DNA of 64,000 bases from Serratia marcescens (GTDB lineage Bacteria > Pseudomonadota > Gammaproteobacteria > Enterobacterales > Enterobacteriaceae): positions 124,001 through 188,000 of the forward strand of contig NZ_MJAO01000010.1 in the NCBI RefSeq assembly GCF_001902635.1, in the 5' to 3' direction. Shown piece by piece: positions 1-8,770 of the stretch. The notes beneath the pieces were generated by a model. It was not told the origin of the DNA, made no database searches, and saw nothing but the letters and a program-made list of their open reading frames with translations. How positions within the stretch are numbered: position 1 is the first letter of the stretch; every line of letters begins with the position of its first letter. The position numbers and the translations under genes are program-made.

Positions 1-75
1 CTCTGCAGCTTTTGCTATAGACCCCTCTTGTGCTACAGCTATGAAGTAATTTACTCGCTTTGACATAAAATCCAT
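1..75 (-). CDS. LysR-family regulator, 5' end only
   Basis: The minus strand from base 75 to the window edge encodes 25 residues beginning MDFMSKRVNYFIAVAQEG and continuing SIAKAAE. This is the first helix and start of the helix-turn-helix of LysR-type transcriptional regulators (pattern YFxAVAxxGSxxxAA). A GGAAGG ribosome-binding site lies about 8 bases upstream of the ATG. The gene runs out of the window, so its effector domain is unseen. It is transcribed away from the large toxin gene that starts at 635; LysR genes often control a divergent neighbour, but the gap is 560 bases and the link is only a guess. Confidence 0.75.
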   Translation of the reverse strand, partial: MDFMSKRVNYFIAVAQEGSIAKAAE

Positions 76-575
76 TTTTATACCTTCCATCTAACAACTT
101 TATTGATGCATTTTTCATTATGGGCCCTAATTTCATAACAGGAAACTGATTGGTTTGCCTTTATCATTGAATGTTTTTATTTGTGATTGGCATCTCATTT
201 GAATCTTGAAAAATGGAGATGGTAGTAACAAAATCTGATGTAATAGCTATGTTTTTCTCGAGTTGTTTTGCTGCGATATAGTTCGTGCGTTCTCTTATAT
301 CCTTTATCAGGCCTGTCTGGGTGATATCTATCTATTTTGTTCATGTCGTTCGGATAAAAATGACCAAAGTCCGCTCATCAGGAGTAGGGTATTGCCAAAA
401 GAAACATGACGAAGTCCAAGATGGACATCGAATTTACATTCATGATGTGTTTTATTCTGAGGGGGAGGCTTGTTGTGCGCTGTATCAATCAAGAGGGTGG
501 GCTGGATGTTATTGTGATGAATTAGATTGTTGTTGACTGTGATTTTAATTTTGACGAACCGCTTTAAAATTAATT
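76..575. other. AT-rich intergenic region between LysR and toxin genes
   Basis: About 500 bases with no convincing gene. An 83-codon open frame (285-536) has no recognisable domain and no good ribosome-binding site. The region presumably holds the promoters of the divergent LysR and toxin genes, but I could not assign -10/-35 boxes with confidence. Confidence 0.4.
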
Positions 576-617
576 TTTATCTTTATCTTTATCTTTATCT
601 TTATCTTTATCTTTATC
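576..617 (+). repeat. (TTTATC)7 tandem hexanucleotide repeat
   Basis: Seven perfect tandem copies of TTTATC end 17 bases before the ATG (635) of the toxin gene. Copy-number change by slipped-strand mispairing would alter the spacing of the 5' leader relative to upstream promoter elements without touching the coding frame. The same frame is open through the repeat from base 527, giving a (YL)n run, but the internal ATG at 635 is the more natural start. Confidence 0.9.
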
Positions 618-634
618 TTATTAATGGAACATAC

Positions 635-3600
635 ATGAGTACATTTACTGCTGTTACCACTACTAACCGCCGCACATTTAATACGCTTCAAGAGCGAATC
701 GATTTGGTTAGAGAAGTATACCTGCGCCTGACCAGAGAAAAAATCAAGGACGGGCAAACCCTTACCCCTGGGTTCGAGCAACTGACCCCGCTCGAGTTAC
801 AGGGATTAGATTTGGAGCTTGTAAAACGTATATTACAAGAGAAAATAGATACTTATATCCAAAATCAGCAACGCCGCGGACACTACCCGCCGACAAGTCT
901 GACAGATGAACAAAAGACACGGATCGCCGACTTAGCCGTCGAGGGGATTGTCCGTCAGGACATCGATAAAAGAGCTGAACTTTTGACTTTTCTTGATGAA
1001 CTGCGATTTTCATTCTTGCCAAAGAATGGGGCGGACAGGCTGCTTACTTTCTGGTCTGATGATTACGTAGGTTACCAGCATGTGCTGAATGACAAACTGA
1101 ATGCGCTAGGAAAACCGGGCATCGCCACCGATTTTGATGTTACGGCTTTAGATTTTGTGCATCAATTGCGCGCAGGTGTTTCGAATATCATCAGTGGCAG
1201 CAATCCACCTGATAGTCTGTTTGTTAAGGCGGCAAAGCAAGGCTCTATTACGATCGCTGGCTTCCTGAGCTCGGTATATGCAGCGAGCACCGCAGAGCTT
1301 GGGGGAACAGTCTATGTCATGTCAAAAGGCGGGATCAAAATCAACAACTTCTTCTGGAACGTTGAATTACCTGTTTTACGGGCATTGCAAAAAGCGGGCG
1401 CTATCGGTGCAATTAAAATATTGCATGAGCCGTTCGAAACTTACCTGGATAAGCCGCTGGAGGAGATCGGTTCCCGCTTGACTGCTGCTGACGTAGGCGT
1501 TCTGGCAAACTACAACTATCTGCCTCAGTGGTTAGTGGACGAAAAATTTGCTGCCTTGCATAAACAATGGATTGACGGCAAGGTAAAATCGCACCTGATT
1601 GAACTCCATAAAGAGTTACAGATTTATATCGATCACCATTCCGATTCAGGTCGTCTCCCCGCGATGAAAGAGCTTCTGCGGCTAACGAACGAAAAACTGC
1701 TCGAACTGAATGATTTTGACAGTTTGGCTGTGGCGGAAAGAATCGCTGCCGCAAGAGGGGCACCCACCGGGAATAAAGTCACACTCTGGAGTGTGGATAA
1801 CTTGCTTGATGAAGCTTCTGTTCCTGGGAAGAAACGGGGCGAATCGTATCAGCGTATCCTGTCATTACTGACACAAATCGATGTCGACGCTAGACCATCA
1901 GCGTTTCGTTTTCCTGATGCTCCCGGTCAAAGCCCCTATGTCACTCTTAAGTTTTATGGGGATGTAATCGACAGTTATTCCAATCAGTTAAAACGCCTGC
2001 TGCCATTCCATTTATTGCGAGAGGCGTGGGGAGTCGTCGTCACTCACAATAGCAACGAGGGGGAATTTGTGTTGAGTTGCGAGTCGGGTGGAGAAACCCG
2101 TATCAATGTTAACGCCGCTCAAACTATTGAAGACAAGCTCGAACAACAAAAACGAATCGCGGTATTGGAACGTTTCCTGTTGTCCAATTTCACGCCTCAG
2201 GACATGCCTGCTCAGTTAACCGGCGAAAGCGCATGGATCAACAGCGGTGAGCTTTTGCTTGCTGAACGTGTTGCCGAAGGTCATGGATTCATCTGGCGTA
2301 CCGATCAGGCATCTGTCGATGCCGTTCGTACCGTAACGCGCGATGACAGCCTGACGGATCCTCGCCCGCTCAAAAATCGTCATGTCGAAACCTGGTTCCA
2401 ACCGAGCGTTACACAGGCCAATGATGGGGGCAGCAGCCGCTACAACGCGCAGATCATTATTCAGACAGAAAATGATACCGTGGTGGCGAAAGCTGCCGCT
2501 CGCCTGGCGGCTAAGCACCCCAATAGCAGCATGATCGTTCAGCTCGACGCTGATGGCCGTGTGCGGGTTGTCTATGGGGATGTGTCCCTGTTTAAACGCA
2601 CGGATAGCGGGGTACCGAAGGTACGCTGGCAGATCGTAGGACACGGGCGTACTGATGCCGATGGTGACCAAACTCTGGGTGGGTTGTTGGCCGGAGAGAT
2701 GGTTGAGGTACTTGGGGTTTTGACTCACACTCTGGCCCATGATTATGGCGTGGAAGCGCCGCCCTCACGGATCAGTCTGGTCGGCTGTTCTCTAGGGAGA
2801 GATTCTGAACAAGACAGTTTCGGAACACAGTTTACCCGTAAGCTCGGTACGGCAGGACTCGAGATCTCGGTTCGTACGTCTGATCTGGCTGTCGATGCGG
2901 CCGGCCACAAGCAGACTCTCAATGGAGATGGAAACTGGGTGCACAAAGCCAGCGCCGAAAAGTTGGTACTTCAGTGGCAGGAGAGTGGTGAGATCGTCAG
3001 CCATAAAGAGCGGATGGAAAGTGCTTTGCTGGTCGGCAGGGACGAGATTGATGTTGCCCAGTTGTTCAACGCTCTTAAGGAGGGGCGCCAGCCTCTGTCG
3101 GAACTCAGCGCGGCGCAACAGTATGCACTGAGCCAGTTTTTCCCTGATGAACAGGAGCGGCTGGATAGACTTGGATTAAAAAATAGTATTGAAGATCCAT
3201 CGGGCTACACCAGATTGCAGCGTTTGATACATGATCTGGGGTTCAGCCTGATCACTCCGGATGTCGCCAGTGAGGTGAATCTACGCTCTGCACTGCTTAC
3301 CCTCGATGTTGAGAAGTGGGGGGAGAAGTTCGATACCGCCATTAACAGATTGCTCCGGGATAATGGTCTTGAGCAACATTGGATGCCTGTCATCGCCAAT
3401 ACTGAGGACATCGGGGAAGATAACTACCGGGTCCAGTTTATCCATCGCGATAGCCAAGAGGAAATGTGGGTACCCACGAACGATGCCACTTTTACTGAGT
3501 TCCGCCACTTTATCGATGAACGCTTGCGTGTGATGGGCGGACATTTCGCGCTTGAGAATGGCCAGTTACGTCGCCGAAGTGCGGTGGGTGAGGTTGCTTC

Positions 3601-6600
3601 AGTCGACGGTTTAAATGCCGGCTTTGCGATACAGGCCTTGATCGAATGGTTTGCCAATAAGAACCGTAACGACGTCGCGCAAGGGGCAGGCTCATCAGAT
3701 CTGGCCACTGCACTCAAGGTCCACTGTTACCTCAACTATGCTCAAATGATTCACGGTGGGGGGCAAGACGTTACCAAGATCATCGAACTGGTGCGCACCG
3801 CGTTGCGTGGCGAAGCGATGGTGGCAGAAACCTCACTTGTACAATTCTCCTCTACTTTGGCGCATGTCGCTAACGAAGGGCTTGGTGTGCTTCTTAACGG
3901 TGCAATGGTGGGGTTGGATATTTATGAATTATCTCAAGCTAAGACAGAAACGCAGAAGGCGGTATTCGGCACCCAGTTAGCGTTTGATTCTGCGGGGTTA
4001 GTGACCGGGATCGCGGGCGTATCCGCAGGGGTGCTTGGCGCCTCATCGGCCGCGGCCACACTTGCGGCTCCTACGGTTATTCTCGCCGGGTTGGCGGTCG
4101 GTTTTACGGGGCTGGCACAGGCCTATGGCGCCGTTGCCGATAATGCAAAGGCGGTAGGGCGCTACTTCGACATGCTAGACAAAGCCTATCAGGGTAACGG
4201 GTATCGGTATGACGATCAGCAGCATCTATTGGTGCCATTACCCGGTGCTGTGTTCCAGCGCCTGGATATGACTAAAAATCAAATTGACTTCGATAGTCAG
4301 TATCTCTACCGATGTAAACATCATAAATATAGAGTAGGGCACATCGATTGGTTCTCATGGGGGGGCACGCCAGACATGATCCTGGACCGCGAGCAGGCAA
4401 TCAACGTGCGTAGCGGAATTGGGTATACCGGCCCCCGGCATTTTGACCACGAAGACAGTGAAGTTTTAATCCTGCCAGGAACGCCAAAATCGTATATCAG
4501 ATATACGCATCAGGCTTTAGCATTCGCCACAACGCGCAGGGATACAGGTTTTGATGTTCTTCGCAGGCTAGAACGCGATGAGCGATTTTATTACGATTTC
4601 TATTTGTCTCCGTCCGAATACATCGTTACCCATATTTATCAAGAGTACGTATATACGCCTATCGAAATTATTCTCGACAGACAAAATCGGCAATTAGTGA
4701 TGCCTGCATTACCTTCGGAGTTTCATCATTATCTTCACTATGAGATCGCGGGAGCGGGGGGGCAGTATCGCATTGTATTGAATAAAGGAAGCACATTAAA
4801 ACTCACCAGCCGTCGTACCGAGAATACGACCATTCAATGGGTTTTTGACTGCAGTCAGCTTGACAGTGACAGTATCGATTATGAGACAAACCAATTGATC
4901 ATCGGCGGAGTAAAGGTTGACTTCGAACCAAAGCAATATGAACAAGTGCTGATAGTCAATAAGCAAGGGGATGTGCGCAACGTTAACTTTGTTGCTCAGA
5001 CCGCTGAAATAGTGAGTGAAGATGCAAGCCAATGGCAGGGAGCCGATTGGAGGATAGAACAACACCTGAATGAAATGATAAAAACGCATAAGTTACATGG
5101 GCCGTACGTCGTTGTTGATAATTACCACTACCGCCAACGTAATGTTGGCCGGGCTTTCTATGATGTTGCCAGGGAACGGATGCTGTTCAGCGATGTGCCT
5201 CAAGAACTGAGCCTGGGCGCCAGATTGGGGGCAGTAACAAAAGAATACGCTTATTTTTATGACGCCAACAACGCGACTGCCTGGCGGGCGGATATCGTTA
5301 CCGGAAAGGTCGACGCGCAGTTTGAGCCATGGTCCAATCAAATTGACGGGGAAATTTGTCGGCTGTGGCAAGAAGGAGAGATAATCTATTTGACACGACA
5401 TTATTATTTAAAGGATGGAGAAGCTGAGCTGAGCTACCAACTCCTTGGGGACCGGATGGAACTCGTGGGCGTGTTTGGGAATGATGCCATGCTCCGGCAT
5501 TTGGCGCAGGCTGGTCAGCAAAGGGACATTCTTGAAGGATTGTTACAGAGTTACAAGGATCATGGTATTCCGCGTACCAAGCCAACGTTGACGATGGGGG
5601 AGCGGCTTATCCAGCCAACCGAGGCGGCATTGGTCGCGGTATTCGGTACAGATATCATGGACGTTGTACACCGTTACTGGATCCGCAAGGCAGATGGGGC
5701 ACTGATAAAACCAAATCTGGCAAACCCAGGCTATGATGAATTACCCCCACAATCTGATGGGAAAATGCGTAGTCATTGGCCCATTCCTACAGATTTGATG
5801 CTGGCCGGTAGTCGGGTGGGTTCCAACGGCGTAGAAGTCTTTTTCTTTTATAGTAGAAGCCAGCGGTTCGTCTTCCGTCAGGAAGGTGTTGGCCAGGCCA
5901 TTCTCGATGCTGACCATCCTACTGCGTTCCGTATCGTCAACATCCCTGCATCGGCAAACCTGATCAACCTGAACGGGGAGGTGATCGCCATTATTGGCAA
6001 TGGGCTCATTGCTAATCTCGATGCTAATGGGGATCTTCATTATTGTGCTGTTAACGAACATTGGTTAAAAGGACGGGCCCACTGGTGGCAAGATTTGGCC
6101 AGGGTGACGGACAGTGACATTCCTCTGCCGGTATTTGGGGTCAAGGGTAAAGATGACAGCGGCTTATTAGCGGTATGGTATTACCAGGGCAAAAAAGTCG
6201 TCGTTGGTTCAACCGCATTGCAAGGCAAGTCACTTCAGTTCCTGGGGTTTGATACCGATGGCTCCACTGCGCGTATCTTTGAACATGAAAGTGGCCAGCT
6301 ATATCTGCAGACGGCTATGGCAGACGATGAGCTGATGGCTGCATTCGGTACAGGCTATCAGTTGGGGAGTACGGCGGGAGTCCCCGAAGCCCGAGAGTTA
6401 TTACCGAAGTTACATCTCAAAGCTGTGCAGCAGCTCAATGAAGGTCTGCGTCTGTTCACTGTAAAAGGGGAGATTTTGGAGAGGACGGACAACGGTAATG
6501 TGCGTTTGGTGGGGGTTGACCTCGATTGGCAACAAAACAACAAACTACAGGATCTCGGTGAACTCGCCGCGCGGTGGCATGCCAAAGGAGCGTTGAGCTT

Positions 6601-7237
6601 ATTCGGCAATAAGAGCCCAAGTTGGTTCGATATCAGCAGTGGTCAGGTGTTTTCGGGAGAAGAGATCCCTGCTTCGGATACGTTGCGTTTCGTGGGTATT
6701 AATCCCAATCAAAAAAGTGCCTTTGCGTTCACTCCAACAACTCAGATGTTGTATAAGGTTAAAGGCGGGCATGCAAAAGCGTTTGCGCAGTTTCAGGACG
6801 TGAAGCGCATTGGTTCCTCGCTACTGCTCCTGGGAGGGCGAGATAAGCTAGCATTGCTCATTGATGGTGTTGACAGCCTGGTACTGTATGGCGGGGCGGG
6901 TCAAAATACATATCGCATCGATGAGGAAATGTGGAAACACTATAGAAAAGTCGTCATCGATAATGACGATCCCGCTCAGGAAGCGGATAAAGTCATTCTA
7001 CCGATCGATAACCCAAGGAAGCTTTTTATGAGTCGCTTTAATGATGACCTCCTGATTATCGATACGGAGAACCAAACGGCATTGGTGATACGGCAGGCAA
7101 TGGGAAAGCTAGCGCATAACCATCAACATTTGCATTTGGAGTTCCCGGGAAGCTCAATGAATGTCAGCGATCTGGTCGACTATTACCTTTCTGGGGGGTA
7201 TGCCGAAGGGGAGTTGGTTAGCTTAGGGAGAGGGTAG
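635..7237 (+). CDS. Large toxin with C80 cysteine protease and TcdA/TcdB-type pore-forming region
   Basis: A 2200-residue protein from ATG 635. The open frame extends back to 527, but that part only translates a tandem repeat. Residues about 610-760 hold a C80 (MARTX/clostridial toxin) autoprocessing protease: catalytic His670 in IVGHGR and Cys718 in SLVGCSLG. Residues about 1080-1260 contain a hydrophobic, Gly/Ala-rich stretch (GVLGASSAAATLAAPTVILA) followed by sequence like the TcdA/TcdB pore-forming domain. Known toxins with this layout enter host cells, and the protease, activated by inositol hexakisphosphate, releases an effector domain. The N-terminal ~550 residues would be the released part, but I recognise no active-site motif there. 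A YAASTAELGGTVYVMSKG segment faintly recalls the acceptor region of toxin glycosyltransferases, but the metal-binding DxD is absent. The last ~900 residues have no assigned fold; YGGAGQNTYRID near the end resembles an RTX-like turn. No signal peptide is seen. Confidence 0.82.
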   Translation: MSTFTAVTTTNRRTFNTLQERIDLVREVYLRLTREKIKDGQTLTPGFEQLTPLELQGLDLELVKRILQEKIDTYIQNQQRRGHYPPTSLTDEQKTRIADLAVEGIVRQDIDKRAELLTFLDELRFSFLPKNGADRLLTFWSDDYVGYQHVLNDKLNALGKPGIATDFDVTALDFVHQLRAGVSNIISGSNPPDSLFVKAAKQGSITIAGFLSSVYAASTAELGGTVYVMSKGGIKINNFFWNVELPVLRALQKAGAIGAIKILHEPFETYLDKPLEEIGSRLTAADVGVLANYNYLPQWLVDEKFAALHKQWIDGKVKSHLIELHKELQIYIDHHSDSGRLPAMKELLRLTNEKLLELNDFDSLAVAERIAAARGAPTGNKVTLWSVDNLLDEASVPGKKRGESYQRILSLLTQIDVDARPSAFRFPDAPGQSPYVTLKFYGDVIDSYSNQLKRLLPFHLLREAWGVVVTHNSNEGEFVLSCESGGETRINVNAAQTIEDKLEQQKRIAVLERFLLSNFTPQDMPAQLTGESAWINSGELLLAERVAEGHGFIWRTDQASVDAVRTVTRDDSLTDPRPLKNRHVETWFQPSVTQANDGGSSRYNAQIIIQTENDTVVAKAAARLAAKHPNSSMIVQLDADGRVRVVYGDVSLFKRTDSGVPKVRWQIVGHGRTDADGDQTLGGLLAGEMVEVLGVLTHTLAHDYGVEAPPSRISLVGCSLGRDSEQDSFGTQFTRKLGTAGLEISVRTSDLAVDAAGHKQTLNGDGNWVHKASAEKLVLQWQESGEIVSHKERMESALLVGRDEIDVAQLFNALKEGRQPLSELSAAQQYALSQFFPDEQERLDRLGLKNSIEDPSGYTRLQRLIHDLGFSLITPDVASEVNLRSALLTLDVEKWGEKFDTAINRLLRDNGLEQHWMPVIANTEDIGEDNYRVQFIHRDSQEEMWVPTNDATFTEFRHFIDERLRVMGGHFALENGQLRRRSAVGEVASVDGLNAGFAIQALIEWFANKNRNDVAQGAGSSDLATALKVHCYLNYAQMIHGGGQDVTKIIELVRTALRGEAMVAETSLVQFSSTLAHVANEGLGVLLNGAMVGLDIYELSQAKTETQKAVFGTQLAFDSAGLVTGIAGVSAGVLGASSAAATLAAPTVILAGLAVGFTGLAQAYGAVADNAKAVGRYFDMLDKAYQGNGYRYDDQQHLLVPLPGAVFQRLDMTKNQIDFDSQYLYRCKHHKYRVGHIDWFSWGGTPDMILDREQAINVRSGIGYTGPRHFDHEDSEVLILPGTPKSYIRYTHQALAFATTRRDTGFDVLRRLERDERFYYDFYLSPSEYIVTHIYQEYVYTPIEIILDRQNRQLVMPALPSEFHHYLHYEIAGAGGQYRIVLNKGSTLKLTSRRTENTTIQWVFDCSQLDSDSIDYETNQLIIGGVKVDFEPKQYEQVLIVNKQGDVRNVNFVAQTAEIVSEDASQWQGADWRIEQHLNEMIKTHKLHGPYVVVDNYHYRQRNVGRAFYDVARERMLFSDVPQELSLGARLGAVTKEYAYFYDANNATAWRADIVTGKVDAQFEPWSNQIDGEICRLWQEGEIIYLTRHYYLKDGEAELSYQLLGDRMELVGVFGNDAMLRHLAQAGQQRDILEGLLQSYKDHGIPRTKPTLTMGERLIQPTEAALVAVFGTDIMDVVHRYWIRKADGALIKPNLANPGYDELPPQSDGKMRSHWPIPTDLMLAGSRVGSNGVEVFFFYSRSQRFVFRQEGVGQAILDADHPTAFRIVNIPASANLINLNGEVIAIIGNGLIANLDANGDLHYCAVNEHWLKGRAHWWQDLARVTDSDIPLPVFGVKGKDDSGLLAVWYYQGKKVVVGSTALQGKSLQFLGFDTDGSTARIFEHESGQLYLQTAMADDELMAAFGTGYQLGSTAGVPEARELLPKLHLKAVQQLNEGLRLFTVKGEILERTDNGNVRLVGVDLDWQQNNKLQDLGELAARWHAKGALSLFGNKSPSWFDISSGQVFSGEEIPASDTLRFVGINPNQKSAFAFTPTTQMLYKVKGGHAKAFAQFQDVKRIGSSLLLLGGRDKLALLIDGVDSLVLYGGAGQNTYRIDEEMWKHYRKVVIDNDDPAQEADKVILPIDNPRKLFMSRFNDDLLIIDTENQTALVIRQAMGKLAHNHQHLHLEFPGSSMNVSDLVDYYLSGGYAEGELVSLGRG

Positions 7238-7333
7238 ATGGTTAAGTAAGAACACTTAACGCCTTAGATGGCAGGCATTGTTGACAATGTTAAATGAAAA
7301 GCAATATTTCTGTCAGCAATGCCATTATTATGT

Positions 7334-7361
7334 AAACGCAAGGTGTAACCACCTTGCGTTT
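7334..7361 (+). terminator. Rho-independent terminator of the toxin gene
   Basis: A perfect 12-bp stem (AAACGCAAGGTG / CACCTTGCGTTT) with a TAAC loop is followed by TTCTTTT, about 100 bases after the toxin stop codon. Confidence 0.85.
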
Positions 7362-7403
7362 TCTTTTCGTGGAATAATTACGGCACTGCTGCAATTAGTC
7401 GGT

Positions 7404-7414
7404 GGCGGTAGATT
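7404..7414 (+). promoter_or_regulatory. Possible orphan ops element
   Basis: GGCGGTAGATT matches the ops core GGCGGTAGNNT bound by RfaH-type NusG paralogues. It lies just after the toxin terminator and before an IS3 remnant, with no long operon behind it, so it may be chance or a relic of a lost operon. Confidence 0.25.
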
Positions 7415-7571
7415 GACTCTTGGTTTTTTCAGGGGAACAGAGTATGAATCCATTCAAAGGTTGGTATTTCAGGGGGATTTATCCTGTGGGCGTGTAAGTA
7501 TCCCGGTAAAACGGCCCATTCACTTTTAGAGATCTTCCGACATACTGAATATGTCCTTTAAGAAGATCGCC

Positions 7572-7843
7572 ATGCGCAAAGCCCGATTTACTGAGCACCA
7601 GATCATTACCGTGCTAAAGTCCGTCGAAGCAGAGCGGACCGGACCGTCAAAGATGTCTGCCGTGAAGTGGGAATATCTGAAGCCTCGCACTGCAACTGGA
7701 AAGCAAAGTTCGGCGGTATGGAAGCCTCCGATATCAAAAAGATGAAAGACCTCGAAGAAGAAAATCGTCGTCTTAAACAAATGTTTGCCGATCTCAGCCT
7801 TGAATGTCGTGCACTGAAAGACGTTATCGAAAAAAAGCTTTAA
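7572..7843 (+). pseudogene. IS3 transposase OrfA, frameshifted
   Basis: From ATG 7572 the helix-turn-helix protein reads MRKARFTEHQIITVLKSVEAERT. It is then thrown out of frame by a tandem duplication of GGACC (7636-7645). Removing one copy restores VKDVCREVGISEASHCNWKA and the leucine-zipper region up to the stop at 7841-7843. Confidence 0.85.
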
Positions 7844-8618
7844 AACCCGCGATAAAGCGGGAGCTGGTCAGCTATCTGACCGCGCAGTTTGCCATGGGCA
7901 TCCACCAAGCGTGCAGGACAGCATTGTTGAGCAGGACGGTGTATTTTTATCAGCCTGATACCAGGCGTGACGAATCTGTGCTCCCGGCGTTGACTGAACT
8001 GGCAGAACGCTATCCGCAATATGGTTTTAAGAAGCTGTTTCAGCTCCTTCGCAGGCAGGGTAACGCCTGGAATCATAAGCGTGTTCACCGGATTTACTGC
8101 CTGCTGAAACTGAATTATCGTCGCAAGAGAAGGCAGCGACTGCCAGTGCGTAACCCAGCACCACAGGTGACTCCGAAAGCGCTGAACCAGAGCTGGCCCA
8201 TCGATTTTATGCACGATGCGCTGGTCTGCGGCCGGCGCTTCCGCCCCTTCAATGTGGTGGCCGATTTTAACCGCGAAGCCCTCGCAATAGAAATTGACCT
8301 GAATATCCTGGCCCAACGGGTTGTGAGGGGGCTGGACAGGATAGTGGCAAACCGTGGATATCCGCTGAAGATGCAGATGGAAACAGTCCGAAACTGATCT
8401 CATTGGCGCTGGCACAGTGGGTCGAAGAACATAGTGTGATGCTGGAATTTATTAAGCCGGGAAAATCGACGCAGAATGCGTTTATCGAACGGTTCAATCG
8501 AACGTATTGTACAGGAGTCCTGGATTTCTATCTGTTCAGAACCCTGAATGAAGCACGGGAAATTACAGAGCGTTGGCTGGCTGAAAACACGGAAATCTCC
8601 AAAAGTGCGTGGAAATAA
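7829..8618 (+). pseudogene. IS3 transposase OrfB, frameshifted and truncated
   Basis: OrfB reads KKALKPAIKRELVSYLTAQF from the A7G slippery run. It contains the first DDE aspartate (SWPIDFMHDAL) and the catalytic-Glu region (NAFIERFNRTY). The second motif reads VVADFNRE where relatives have VVDDFNRE, so the probable second catalytic Asp is replaced by Ala. A one-base deletion near 8376-8390 moves the frame. Close to the C-terminus the usual YNSERPHESL...EEYR segment is missing, joining ERWLAE directly to NTEISKSAWK. No functional transposase can be made. Confidence 0.85.
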
Positions 8619-8700
8619 AACGGGTGAGCTTACAAGTTCTCTGAGCATAAAAATAATTGTTATTATTGTTATTATTTTTTTTGCACAGAACCTATTAAAT

Positions 8701-8730
8701 CAAAGCCCCGGCCTTTCGGTCAGGACTTTG
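8701..8730. terminator. Imperfect terminator hairpin between IS remnant and RHS gene
   Basis: CAAAGCCCCGGCC and GGTCAGGACTTTG form a 13-position stem with two mismatches and one G-U pair around a TTTC loop. It lies 40 bases after the RHS stop codon (RHS is on the minus strand) and after the IS remnant, so it could end transcription from either side. Confidence 0.45.
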
Positions 8731-8770
8731 TCATCAATTTGAAAACCATTCTTGAAGATGTGTTTTTTTA

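Larger units (their letters stand above)
7551..8618 (+). mobile_element. Decayed IS3-family insertion sequence (IS407/IS51-like)
   Basis: Both transposase reading frames of an IS3-family element are recognisable. OrfA (MRKARFTEHQIITVLKSVEA..., with EENRRLKQMFADLSLECRAL) is followed by OrfB with the DDE core. They are joined at an A7G run (7830-7837), the classical -1 frameshift site of this family. The element is dead: OrfA has a tandem 5-base duplication, OrfB has a frameshift near 8380, and its 3' end carries an in-frame deletion. Terminal inverted repeats could not be delimited, so the coordinates cover the coding remnant only. Confidence 0.8.

Noticed and set aside
285-536. 83-codon plus-strand open frame before the toxin gene
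   Set aside because: No recognisable domain or clear ribosome-binding site; cysteine- and arginine-rich random-looking sequence.
527-634. N-terminal extension of the toxin including a (YL)n run
   Set aside because: It only translates the TTTATC repeat; the ATG at 635 gives a natural start.
7278-7529. 83-codon frame after the toxin gene
   Set aside because: It runs through a strong terminator hairpin and has no similarity to anything known.
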